A DNA stretch of 26,605 nt from Pseudomonadota bacterium. Lineage in GTDB: Bacteria > Pseudomonadota > Gammaproteobacteria > Pseudomonadales > UBA5518. Position 1 is the first letter of the stretch, and each line of letters opens with the position of its first letter. The stretch spans positions 1 through 26,605 of the forward strand of contig JAKJFB010000007.1 of NCBI GenBank assembly GCA_022705125.1, read 5' to 3'. This document shows positions 16,743 to 23,867 of this stretch, piece by piece. A model generated the notes under the pieces. That model was given only the letters and a program-made list of their open reading frames with translations, did no database searches and had not been told where the DNA came from. The position numbers were made by a program, and so were the translations under genes.

Positions 16743-17447
16743 GTGCCACTGTTGCTCGGAATCGAAACCTCGACATCGCGCTGCTCGGTCGCGTTCGGTG
16801 ACGGCGATACCGTGCAGGAACTCGTCGACGAGCGCCCGCGCGAGCACCACGCGCTGATCCTGCCGATGGTGCAGGAGTTGCTGCGCGGCGCGGGCGTTTC
16901 ACTGCGCGATCTCGACGCGATCGCCTTCGGCCGCGGTCCCGGCTCCTTCACCGGGTTGCGGATTGCCGCGAGCATCACGCAGGGCCTCGCTTTCGGCGCC
17001 GGTCTGCCGGTGATTCCCGTATCCTCGCTCCGGGCGCTGGCCGCCGATGCTGATGCCCAGGCCGGCGCGGCCCGCGGCCTCGATCACGTCCTGGTCGCCA
17101 CGGATGCGCACATGGGCGGGATCTACTGGGGCCTGTACCGCCGCGGCGCGCAGGGGCTCTGCGCAGTGCGCGACGATGCGCTGGCGCATGCCGACGCTTT
17201 CGCCGCCGCGCAGATCTGCGCGCTCACAAGCACGATTCTTGCCGGCGACGCGTGGCGCGTGTATCCGCGGATCCTGCCGCCGCAAGCGCCATGGCTGGAA
17301 TCGGCCGCGCCCACCGCGCGCGAGGTCGTGCGCCTGGCGGCGCGCATGGAGCGCTCGGCCTGGCGCAGCGCCGAGGAGGCGGAGCCGGTCTACGTGCGCG
17401 GGGCCTCCGTGTGGAAGAAGATCGCGGAGCAGCCCGCGCCATTCTGA
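16743..17447 (+). CDS. tsaB: tRNA threonylcarbamoyladenosine biosynthesis protein TsaB
   Basis: Partner of TsaD and TsaE in making the t6A37 modification of ANN-decoding tRNAs. GTG 16743 gives 234 residues, the usual size, and starts the family motif LLLGIETSTSRCSVAFGD. An in-frame ATG at 16698 would add 15 residues but sits directly behind the terminator. Further family segments are HHALILPMVQELL, DLDAIAFGRGPGSFTGLRIA (the diagnostic TsaB/TsaD-fold loop) and GLAFGAGLPVIPVSSL; the C-terminus ends EAEPVYVRGASVWKK. In Pseudomonas tsaB is also found next to adk, so the neighbourhood fits. No ribosome-binding site is obvious for either start. Confidence 0.93.
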   Translation: MPLLLGIETSTSRCSVAFGDGDTVQELVDERPREHHALILPMVQELLRGAGVSLRDLDAIAFGRGPGSFTGLRIAASITQGLAFGAGLPVIPVSSLRALAADADAQAGAARGLDHVLVATDAHMGGIYWGLYRRGAQGLCAVRDDALAHADAFAAAQICALTSTILAGDAWRVYPRILPPQAPWLESAAPTAREVVRLAARMERSAWRSAEEAEPVYVRGASVWKKIAEQPAPF

Positions 17448-17486
17448 TTGCGCCGCCGCGGACGGTTTCGCTGGTGCGCGGGCGGT

Positions 17487-17495
17487 TGTTATACT
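17487..17495 (+). promoter_or_regulatory. Extended -10 promoter element
   Basis: TG-T-TATACT: an extended -10 (TG at 17487-17488, TATACT at 17490-17495) without a good -35. It would start a transcript near 17502 with a 35-base leader to the small gene at 17537. Confidence 0.5.
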
Positions 17496-17536
17496 TCGCG
17501 CCGTCTCGAGGCAACGCGTACCGTGGCATTCCAGGC

Positions 17537-17863
17537 ATGAAGATCCCGTCGGGTTTCATCGGCTCGTTCCAACCGCCATCCGTGGCGGAGCTGCGCCGCA
17601 CGCGCGAGCCGCAGGCGCGCGAAGCCGGCACCGGTGACGCTGCCGGCGAGCGTTTCTCTGCCGACGGCGCCGCTGCCGCGCGCGGCGAGTTGCTGCGCCA
17701 GCGTGCCGATGCCTTCGAATCCGGTCGCGTTCGGCGCATCGACGAGCCCGACACGTATTCCGGGCCGGGACGCAGCGCTGTCGCGGCCTATCTGTCCGTT
17801 GCCCGCAGCCCGGTCGAGGCTGCCGTCGGTGCGGAGCTGGTCGGCATCGACGTCATCGTCTGA
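17537..17863 (+). CDS. Small hypothetical protein, conserved-looking C-terminus
   Basis: 108 residues from ATG 17537; the open frame upstream lies within tsaB and is not used. The N-terminus MKIPSGFIGSFQPPSVAELR is followed by a charged, Ala/Arg/Glu-rich, probably disordered middle. A compact C-terminal segment follows: GPGRSAVAAYLSVARSPVE, then ELVGIDVIV. That ending resembles short gammaproteobacterial proteins of unknown function whose C-terminus has the pattern R-x-A-x-x-A-Y ... L-x-G-x-D. No signal peptide, membrane segment or cysteine. It has its own extended -10 promoter. I do not recognise a function. Confidence 0.72.
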   Translation: MKIPSGFIGSFQPPSVAELRRTREPQAREAGTGDAAGERFSADGAAAARGELLRQRADAFESGRVRRIDEPDTYSGPGRSAVAAYLSVARSPVEAAVGAELVGIDVIV

Positions 17864-17864
17864 T

Positions 17865-17880
17865 CGGCGCGCCCGCGCCG
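17865..17880 (+). terminator. Hairpin just after the small hypothetical gene
   Basis: CGGCGCG-CC-CGCGCCG, a perfect 7-bp dyad one base after the stop codon; no T-run. Possible Rho-assisted terminator or 3' stabiliser. Confidence 0.4.
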
Positions 17881-17919
17881 GCCACATCCAAAGCACAGCG
17901 CATCCTGGCGGGGAACAAC

Positions 17920-18801
17920 GTGTCGCGAGCTGCATTTATCGGTCTCGGGGTCATGGGCTACCACATGGCGGGGCATCTCGCGCGTGCGGGATACGCGGTC
18001 ACGGTTTTCAACCGCACGCGCGCCAGGGCGCTGCAATGGTCGGCGCAGTTCGGCGGGTCCGTCGCCGCGACTCCGGCACAAGCCGCTGCGGGCGCCGATG
18101 CGGTGTTCTGCTGCGTTGGCGACGACGACAGCGTGCGCGCGATGGTGCGCGGTCCCGATGGGGCGCTCGCGGCGATGCGCGCCGGCGCGGTGCTCGTCGA
18201 CCACACCACCGCGTCGGCGGAACTGGCGCGCGAGCTCGCGGCGATTGCACGCGAAACCGGCGTCGGCTTTGTCGATGCGCCGGTCTCGGGCGGCGAGGCG
18301 GGAGCACGGCAGGGCGTGCTCACGGTGATGGCCGGGGGCGAGGAGACCGATTTCACGCGGGTGGAACCCCTGATCCGCAGCTACGCGCGTGCCGCGCGGC
18401 TGCTCGGGCCGGGTGCCGGCCAGCTCTGCAAGATGGTCAACCAGATCTGCATCGCCGGCGTGATGGCGGGACTGGCCGAGGCGCTTCACTTCGCGCGCCG
18501 CGCCGGGCTCGACGCCGAGGCCGTCATCGACGTGATCTCGCAGGGCGCGGCGCAGTCGTGGCAGATGGAGCACCGCCATCGCACGATGCTCGCAGGCGAG
18601 TATGACCACGGTTTCGCGGTGGACTGGATGCGCAAGGACCTCGGCATCGTGCTGAGCGAGGCGCGCCGCAACCGCGCCAGCCTGCCGGCGACGGCGCTGG
18701 TGGACCAGTTCTACGCCGACGTGCAGGCGATGGGCGGAGGACGCTGGGATACCTCCAGCTTGCTGGCCCGGCTGGAACGCACTACGGAGGACAAGGCATG
18801 A
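17920..18801 (+). CDS. NAD(P)-dependent beta-hydroxyacid dehydrogenase (3-hydroxyisobutyrate dehydrogenase family)
   Basis: Oxidoreductase of the 3-hydroxyisobutyrate/tartronate-semialdehyde/6-phosphogluconate superfamily. 293 residues from GTG 17920, with GGGGAA upstream. The Rossmann motif GLGVMG is at residues 8-13, and NR at 31-32 after the second strand suggests NADP is possible. The substrate-binding signature [14 protein letters not shown] is at 119-132 and the catalytic Lys171 is in GQLCKMVNQ. The C-terminal helical domain is complete ([12 protein letters not shown], then [14 protein letters not shown]). The exact substrate (3-hydroxyisobutyrate, tartronate semialdehyde, succinate semialdehyde) cannot be told. 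It overlaps the next gene by four bases (ATGA at 18798-18801), so the two are coupled. Confidence 0.93.
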   Translation: MSRAAFIGLGVMGYHMAGHLARAGYAVTVFNRTRARALQWSAQFGGSVAATPAQAAAGADAVFCCVGDDDSVRAMVRGPDGALAAMRAGAVLVDHTTASAELARELAAIARETGVGFVDAPVSGGEAGARQGVLTVMAGGEETDFTRVEPLIRSYARAARLLGPGAGQLCKMVNQICIAGVMAGLAEALHFARRAGLDAEAVIDVISQGAAQSWQMEHRHRTMLAGEYDHGFAVDWMRKDLGIVLSEARRNRASLPATALVDQFYADVQAMGGGRWDTSSLLARLERTTEDKA

Positions 18802-20089
18802 ACGAGGCCGCGCGTGACGCGTTCAACCACGAACTGCTGCGCTTTCTCGGCGCATCGCCCACGCCGTTCCATGCCGTGGGCGCGCTGGCTGCGCTACTGG
18901 AAGAGGGCGGTTTCCGCGAGCTGCGCGAGCAGGATGCCTGGGCCTGCGAGGCGGGCGGACGCTACTTCGTGCGCCGCAACGGCTCCTCGCTGATCGCCTT
19001 CGTCAGGGGCCGCGCGGCCGCCGAGGACGCGGGCCTGCGCATGGCCGGGGCGCACACCGACAGCCCTTGCCTCAGGCTGAAGCCGCGCCCGGAGCTGCGT
19101 CGCAGCGGTTACCTGCAGCTCGGCGTCGAGGTCTACGGTGGCGCGCTGCTCAATCCCTGGTTCGATCGCGACCTCTCGATCGCCGGGCGTGTCAGCTACG
19201 CCACGGCGGGGCGCATGCGCTGATCGATTTTCGCGAGCCGGTGGCGGTGATTCCCAGCCTCGCCATTCACCTCGATCGCGAGGCCAACTCGGGGCGCGCG
19301 GTGAACGCGCAGAATCACCTGCCCGCACTGCTGGCGCTGGCCGACAGCGAGCCGCGCGATTTCGCGGCGATCGTGCTCGGGCGCCTGCGCGAGGAGCACC
19401 CGGACTGCGGCGCCGAGCGCGTGCTCGACTGCGAGCTGTCGCTCTACGACACGCAGCCGCCACGGCTGGTGGGCCTGCACCGCGAGTTCATCGCCGGCGC
19501 GCGCCTCGACAACCTGCTCAGCTGCTTCGCCGGCGTGCGCGCGCTGATGGAGTCCGACGGCGAGTTCGACGCGATCATGGTCTGCAACGACCACGAGGAG
19601 GTGGGCAGCGTCTCGGCCGCCGGGGCGCAGGGCCCGATGCTGAACTCGCTGCTGGCGCGGCTGCTGCCCGAGCGCGAGCGGCGCGAGCGCGCGCTGGCGC
19701 TGTCGCTGATGATCTCGGCGGACAATGCACACGGTGTGCACCCGAACTTCGCCGACAAGCACGACGGCAACCACGGTCCGGCGCTCAACGCCGGGCCGGT
19801 GATCAAGGTCAATGCCAGCCAGCGCTACGCGACCAACAGCGAGACCGCGGCGCTGTTCCGCTGGCTGTGCGAGGCCGAGGGTGTGCCGGTGCAGAGCTTC
19901 GCGGTGCGCAGCGACATGGCCTGCGGCAGCACCATCGGCCCGCTGACGGCGGCGAACGTGGGCGTGCGCACGCTCGATGTGGGCGTGCCCACCTTCGCGA
20001 TGCACTCGCCGCGCGAGCTGGCCGGCACCAGGGATCTGCACGCGCTCGCGCGCGTGCTGTCGCGCTTCTTCCGCCGGCCGGCGCTGTAG
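18798..20089 (+). pseudogene. apeB: M18 family aminopeptidase ApeB-like, frameshifted
   Basis: Zinc-dependent M18 aminopeptidase removing N-terminal residues from peptides. The first frame (18798-19223) gives [34 protein letters not shown] with the first zinc-ligand His, and [16 protein letters not shown], then hits TGA at 19221-19223. The protein continues without loss of similarity in the -1 frame from about 19222 ([20 protein letters not shown]) to TAG 20087-20089. That second part has [36 protein letters not shown] and FAMHSPRE, all the remaining metal and catalytic sites. A loss of one or four bases near 19205-19222 explains it. There is no good restart codon at the junction. It is either an assembly indel or a recent inactivation. 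Confidence 0.9.
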
Positions 20090-20220
20090 GTCGGGCTTCA
20101 GCCCGACAAGGGTTCGGCCGAGCCGAACCCGTCGTGCCAGTCGCCATGAATGGCGACATCAGCATTTGGCAAGGCACCCGTCGGCATGAATGCCGACCCA
20201 CAGCATGAACGCCGGCCTAC
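20086..20220. repeat. REP/BIME-like cluster of four hairpins with inverted GTAG heads
   Basis: Four perfect palindromes in 108 bases. They are GTCGGGC-TTCA-GCCCGAC (20090-20107), GGGTTCGGC-CGA-GCCGAACCC (20110-20130), GTCGCCA-TGAA-TGGCGAC (20140-20157) and GTCGGCA-TGAA-TGCCGAC (20180-20197). The first has loop TTCA and the last two TGAA, its reverse complement, so they lie in opposite orientation. A GTAG tetranucleotide abuts the first palindrome (20086-20089), and CTAC (20217-20220) at the far end is the same head inverted. This is the structure of REP elements mobilised by RAYT transposases; no RAYT gene is in the window. Both flanking genes end in the TAG of these heads. Confidence 0.9.
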
Positions 20221-21008
20221 ATCCCGCTGAACACCGGCGCGCGCTTGCCGAGGAATGCGGCGACACCTTCCTGGCCGTCGCGCGAGATCGCGGCCGCGGC
20301 GATCGCCGCGCCCTCGAGCTCCATCTGCGTCTCCAGCGTCGCCTCGAAGCTCGAGGCCAGCAGTTTCTTCACCGCGCCGTAGGCCCCGGTGGGACCCGTG
20401 GCGATCTGCGCGGCCAGCTTTTCGGCTTCCGCGGCCAGTTCGGCGTCGTCGACCACGCGCGTCAGCAGTCCCCACTCGAGCGCCTCCTCGGCGCCGAGGC
20501 GGCGATTCGTGAGGATCAGTTCCTGCGCACGGCGCAGGCCGATGATGCGCGGCAGGAAATAGCTGGCGCTGCCGTCCGGCACCAGGCCGGCACCGGTGTA
20601 GGCCATCGAGAACTTCGCCGAGCGCGCCGCCAGCACCAGGTCGCCGCAGGCGGCGAGGCTGAAACCGGCGCCGGCCGCGGCGCCGTTGACCGCGACGATC
20701 AGCGGTGCGCGCATGTGCGCGAAATTGGCGATAGCAGCGTGCAGGTAGGTCGTGAGCTCCTTGATGAAGCCCTCCAGGTTGGCGGCGTTCTCGACGAAGC
20801 TGTTGAGGTCGCCGCCGGCGCAGAACATGCGTCCCTTGCCGGTCAGCAGCACCGCGCGCACCGCCGTGGAGCAGCGGCAGGCGAGCGACGCCTGCAGCAG
20901 CTCCTGCGCCAGCTGCATGCTGATGCCGTTGGCGGCATCGGGTCGGTTCAGGGTGATGCGCGCGATGCCGCTGTCGATGACGAAGTCGAGGGTAGAGAAC
21001 GTTGCCAT
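20217..21008 (-). CDS. Enoyl-CoA hydratase/isomerase (crotonase family, PaaG-like)
   Basis: Crotonase-fold enzyme acting on acyl-CoA thioesters, probably in fatty-acid or aromatic catabolism. 263 residues from the ATG at 21008-21006, starting MATFSTLDFVIDSGIARITL, with GGAG ten bases upstream; the longer open frame upstream is not needed. The oxyanion-hole segments are FCAGGDLNSF (62-71) and NGAAAGAGFSLAACGDL (108-124). At the catalytic position it has Asp145 in GLVPDGSASYFLPRIIG, the pattern of PaaG-type 1,2-epoxyphenylacetyl-CoA isomerases rather than the Glu-Glu pair of true hydratases. No other beta-oxidation or phenylacetate genes lie in the window. Divergent from trpS. Confidence 0.92.
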   Translation of the reverse strand: MATFSTLDFVIDSGIARITLNRPDAANGISMQLAQELLQASLACRCSTAVRAVLLTGKGRMFCAGGDLNSFVENAANLEGFIKELTTYLHAAIANFAHMRAPLIVAVNGAAAGAGFSLAACGDLVLAARSAKFSMAYTGAGLVPDGSASYFLPRIIGLRRAQELILTNRRLGAEEALEWGLLTRVVDDAELAAEAEKLAAQIATGPTGAYGAVKKLLASSFEATLETQMELEGAAIAAAAISRDGQEGVAAFLGKRAPVFSGM

Positions 21009-21097
21009 TTGCCGGGGTCTCCGCAGAGGGGGGCTGGAATGTAGGGCCGGCGCGAGCATAGGCAGCGTGCGCGGAGCGGTCAATCGCGGGGCGCGCA

Positions 21098-21127
21098 TTG
21101 GCGCATCGCGGCACCGATACGTATGAT
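21098..21127 (+). promoter_or_regulatory. Probable trpS promoter
   Basis: -35 TTGGCG (21098-21103), 18-base spacer, -10 TATGAT (21122-21127), in the 146-base gap between the divergent crotonase gene and trpS. Leader about 20 bases. No attenuator-like leader peptide with Trp codons was seen. Confidence 0.5.
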
Positions 21128-21154
21128 ACGCGGCCTCATCCAGGGCAGTCCCGC

Positions 21155-22165
21155 ATGAAAAAGCAGCGCGTTCTCACCGGCATCACCACCACCGGCACGC
21201 CGCATCTCGGCAACTACGTCGGCGCCATCCGTCCCGCGATCGCAGCGAGCCTGCAGCCGGACGTGCAGTCGTTCTATTTCCTCGCCGACCTGCACTCGAT
21301 GATCAAGAGCCAGGACGCGCAGGCGCTGGGGCGCTCCACGCGCGAGATCGCCGCGACCTGGCTGGCGCTGGGGCTGGATACCGAGCGCGTGGTGTTCTAT
21401 CGCCAGTCGGACGTGCCGGAGATCACCGAGCTCACGTGGATGCTGACCTGCATGACCGCCAAGGGCCTGATGAACCGCGCACACGCCTACAAGGCCGCGG
21501 TGCAGGCCAACCAGGAAGCCGGGCAGGACGACGATTTCGGCGTCACCATGGGCCTGTACAGCTACCCGGTGCTGATGGCGGCGGACATCCTGATGTTCAA
21601 CGCCGATCGCGTGCCGGTAGGGCGCGACCAGATCCAGCATGTCGAGATGGCGCGCGACATCGCGCAGCGCTTCAACCACCACTACGGCGAGCACTTCGTG
21701 CTGCCGACCGCGGTCGTCGATGAGCACGTCGCCGTGCTCGCGGGCCTCGACGGGCGCAAGATGAGCAAGAGCTACGGCAACACCATCCCGCTGTTCCTGC
21801 CCGAGAAGCAGTTGCAGAAGCACATCAACCGCATCAAGACCAACCTTCAGGAGCCCGGGGAGCCGAAGAATCCGGACGAATCGACGGTGTTCCAGGTCTG
21901 GGCCGCGTTCGCGACGCCCGGGCAGCGCGAGGAGATGCGGCGCGAGTTCGCGAACGGCATCGCGTGGGGCGAAGCCAAACGCCGCCTGTTCGAACTGGTC
22001 AACGCGGAGCTGCGCGAACCGCGCGAGCGCTACGAGGCGCTGATGGCGCAGCCCGCACTGATCGAGAAACTGCTGCGCGAGGGCGCGGAGCGCGCGCGCG
22101 CCTTCAGCCGGCCGTTCATGCAGGAGCTGCGCGCCGCGGTCGGCCTGCGTCCCGTGGACGCATGA
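21155..22165 (+). CDS. trpS: Tryptophanyl-tRNA synthetase
   Basis: Class Ic aminoacyl-tRNA synthetase charging tRNA-Trp. 336 residues from ATG 21155, starting [20 protein letters not shown], where TPHLGNY (14-20) is the HIGH-equivalent. KMSKS is present unchanged at about residues 202-206 ([10 protein letters not shown]). Other family segments are [36 protein letters not shown] and [16 protein letters not shown], followed by [18 protein letters not shown]. Standard length and intact motifs. The open frame extends upstream to 21098, into the promoter region, and is not used. Confidence 0.97.
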   Translation: MKKQRVLTGITTTGTPHLGNYVGAIRPAIAASLQPDVQSFYFLADLHSMIKSQDAQALGRSTREIAATWLALGLDTERVVFYRQSDVPEITELTWMLTCMTAKGLMNRAHAYKAAVQANQEAGQDDDFGVTMGLYSYPVLMAADILMFNADRVPVGRDQIQHVEMARDIAQRFNHHYGEHFVLPTAVVDEHVAVLAGLDGRKMSKSYGNTIPLFLPEKQLQKHINRIKTNLQEPGEPKNPDESTVFQVWAAFATPGQREEMRREFANGIAWGEAKRRLFELVNAELREPRERYEALMAQPALIEKLLREGAERARAFSRPFMQELRAAVGLRPVDA

Positions 22166-22238
22166 GCCGCGGGCGCCCTGGCCTATACTTCGGGCTGGTC
22201 CCTGGCGCTGCGGGGCAAATCGGGGAGGAGGTGTCCTG

Positions 22239-22673
22239 ATGATCTGGTGGATTCTGCTCGCTGTGGCCGTGGCCGGTGCCGTGTTCGCGCTGCGCGGCCG
22301 CGCCGCGGCGCCGTCACGCAAGCTCGCGCCACGCACCGGATCACGTGGCGCGAGCGCCGCCCCCAAGCTGCCCGGGCGAGGCAAGGCGCCGTCGGAGGCC
22401 ATCGACGATTACCGCGGAGCGATGCTGTTCCCGCAGAAGGATTGCTGCGAGGCGGTACTGAAGCTGCGCGGCCACACCTTTGCCGAGCACCATGCGGCGA
22501 CGCTGCCCGTTCCCGGCTGCGACCGCGACGCTTGCGGCTGCAAGCTGCACCAGGTCATCGGGCGGCGCCGTGGACCGCGCCGCCTCGTGCCGGACCGGCG
22601 CGACGACGTGCGCTTCAAGGAAGACCGCCGCCAGGGCAAGGACAGGCGCTCGGGCGTGGATGTATGGAAGTAG
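22239..22673 (+). CDS. Small membrane-anchored protein with conserved cysteine motif
   Basis: 144 residues with a very strong ribosome-binding site (GGGGAGGAGG) before ATG 22239. The N-terminal helix MIWWILLAVAVAGAVFAL anchors it in the inner membrane; a positively charged Pro/Ala/Ser/Arg linker follows, suggesting a cytoplasmic C-terminus. The conserved core is YRGAMLFPQKDCCEAVLKLR, HTFAEHHAATLPVPGC and CDRDACGCKLHQ, giving C-x4-C-x-C after an earlier CC pair. It ends in a very basic Arg/Asp/Lys tail (RRRGPRRLVPDRRDD). The pattern resembles a widespread proteobacterial family of unknown function with a Leu-Pro-x-x-Gly-Cys ... Cys-x-Cys core and Arg-rich ending. A metal or redox role is a guess. 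A weak -10 (TATACT, 22184-22189) lies upstream. Confidence 0.85.
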   Translation: MIWWILLAVAVAGAVFALRGRAAAPSRKLAPRTGSRGASAAPKLPGRGKAPSEAIDDYRGAMLFPQKDCCEAVLKLRGHTFAEHHAATLPVPGCDRDACGCKLHQVIGRRRGPRRLVPDRRDDVRFKEDRRQGKDRRSGVDVWK

Positions 22674-22781
22674 GGGCGCCGAGCGCGTCGCCGGACGCGG
22701 GCGTCGATCCGCGGGCTTCGACCTGAACCGCGGCTTGCCGCGCCTAATCGCCGCGCCCGGGCGTGGCACGCAGCCAGGGGC

Positions 22782-22997
22782 TCAGCTGCCCTGGATCTTG
22801 AAACCCACCTTCAGCACGACCTGGTAATGCCCCACCTGGCCATGTTGGACATGGCCGCGGGTCTCCACGACCTCGAACCATTCCAGGTTCTGGATGCTCT
22901 TGCTGCACTCGGCCAGCGCGTTGTTGATTGCATCCTCGATGCTGATGCGTGAGGAACCGACGATCTCGACCTTCTTGTAGACATGATGATCGGACAT
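22782..22997 (-). CDS. Dodecin, flavin-binding storage protein
   Basis: Small protein assembling into a hollow dodecamer that binds flavins (FMN, riboflavin or lumichrome) or CoA. The 71-residue frame starts at ATG 22997-22995 behind a perfect Shine-Dalgarno AAGGAGGTG; the larger open frame upstream is not coding. Sequence: MSDHHVYKKVEIVGSSRISI, then EDAINNALAECSKSI, then the flavin-stacking Trp40 in NLEWFEVVETRGHV, Gln59 in HYQVVLKVGFKIQ. All are dodecin hallmarks. A probable extended -10 (TG-G-CATACT, minus strand of 23039-23047) lies about 35 bases upstream of the mRNA start codon. Its stop codon lies inside a small hairpin (CCAGGG/CCCTGG, 22774-22794). Confidence 0.95.
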   Translation of the reverse strand: MSDHHVYKKVEIVGSSRISIEDAINNALAECSKSIQNLEWFEVVETRGHVQHGQVGHYQVVLKVGFKIQGS

Positions 22998-23038
22998 GGC
23001 ACACCTCCTTCGGGATGGATCTGCTCGGTCGCGGAACC

Positions 23039-23047
23039 AGTATGCCA
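23039..23047 (-). promoter_or_regulatory. Extended -10 promoter element for dodecin
   Basis: TGGCATACT on the minus strand: extended -10 TG plus CATACT, correctly spaced for a leader of about 35 bases before the dodecin AAGGAGGTG. No good -35, as is usual for extended -10 promoters. Confidence 0.45.
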
Positions 23048-23115
23048 GATCGGACGCGGCCAACCCATGCGGCACGGGGGGCGGCTGCGGCGTACGACGT
23101 TTGCCTTGCTGCGGT

Positions 23116-23733
23116 TCAGGCGGCGCCGGCGCGCGTGGCGCCGCTGTTGCCGTTGCGCAGGTCATCGACCAGCACGTTGAATGCCGCGACCGGGTCGTGT
23201 CCGGCGTGGTGCAGCCGCAGCAGGGCGGCGAAGCCCATGCCGTGCATCAGGTCCATCAGCATTTGCGCCACGTTGTTGGCGTCGATCGCGGGCCGCACCT
23301 CCTGCTGGTGCTGCAGTTGCACGATCACGGAGGCCAGCAGCGCGCGGTTGCGCTCCATGTCGTTGCGCAGCACCGCCGCTGCCCCGGCATCCGACGCCGC
23401 GTGGCTCCACAACTGCAGTCGCACGCCCCACTCGATGCGCGATTGCCGGTCGTGTGGCAGCGCGGCCTCGATCAGCGGCAGCAGGTTGTCGATGCTCACA
23501 CCGCGGGACAGCGCGCGCGCCAGGCGCTGCTCGATGCGCGCGCTGGCCCAGGCGAAGGCCGCCGTGACGATGCCGGCCTTGCTCTCGAAGTAGTGCGACA
23601 GCACGCCGATCGAGCAGCCCATGGCGCGCGCGATGCTGCGCGTGGTAAGGGCCGCCATGCCGTCGGCGGCGATGAGGCGGGCCGCCACCTCGGCGATTTC
23701 CCGGCGTCGCTGGTCGTGGTCGAGCTTGCGCAC
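23116..23733 (-). CDS. TetR/AcrR family transcriptional regulator
   Basis: Dimeric ligand-responsive repressor. I chose GTG 23733-23731 (205 residues; GGAG upstream at an 11-base spacing). The same frame opens at TTG 23784 and would add 17 basic residues; that start has no ribosome-binding site. The TetR helix-turn-helix lies at about residues 28-52 (LTTRSIARAMGCSIGVLSHY) followed by FESKAGIVTAAFAWA, the usual end of the DNA-binding domain. The C-terminal ligand domain is BetI-like in its start (VRKLDHDQRRREIAEVAARL) but otherwise variable. It is divergent from the P450 gene, the common arrangement for a local repressor, so it probably controls the P450 and itself. The ligand is unknown. Confidence 0.92.
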   Translation of the reverse strand: MRKLDHDQRRREIAEVAARLIAADGMAALTTRSIARAMGCSIGVLSHYFESKAGIVTAAFAWASARIEQRLARALSRGVSIDNLLPLIEAALPHDRQSRIEWGVRLQLWSHAASDAGAAAVLRNDMERNRALLASVIVQLQHQQEVRPAIDANNVAQMLMDLMHGMGFAALLRLHHAGHDPVAAFNVLVDDLRNGNSGATRAGAA

Positions 23734-23784
23734 GGCGCTGAGTTCTCCGGCTCTGGCGCGACGTTTGTTTGCATTGCGTCGCAA

Positions 23785-23867
23785 CGGGTGTTCGCATAGA
23801 TTATATACATATCAACCGTCCGGCATGTTTGCCGGATGCGCACTGGCATCAGCGGAGCACCGGCGCC
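23785..23867. promoter_or_regulatory. Divergent tetR / P450 control region with candidate operator
   Basis: An AT-rich island (23796-23815) holds overlapping -10-like hexamers: TATAAT on the minus strand (23805-23800) toward tetR and TATATA on the plus strand (23802-23807) toward the P450. Just downstream for the P450 lies a perfect dyad CCGGCA-TGTT-TGCCGG (23820-23835), 32 bases before the P450 start codon. The dyad is a reasonable TetR operator candidate by position and symmetry. No strong -35 is visible on either strand. Confidence 0.5.

Noticed and set aside
22674..22781. Another REP-like element after the small cysteine protein (stop TAG preceded by G, and hairpin CGCGGC-TT-GCCGCG at 22729-22742)
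   Set aside because: The sequence after the stop does not form the GTAG-plus-palindrome structure seen at 20086; the hairpin is unrelated in sequence and loop.
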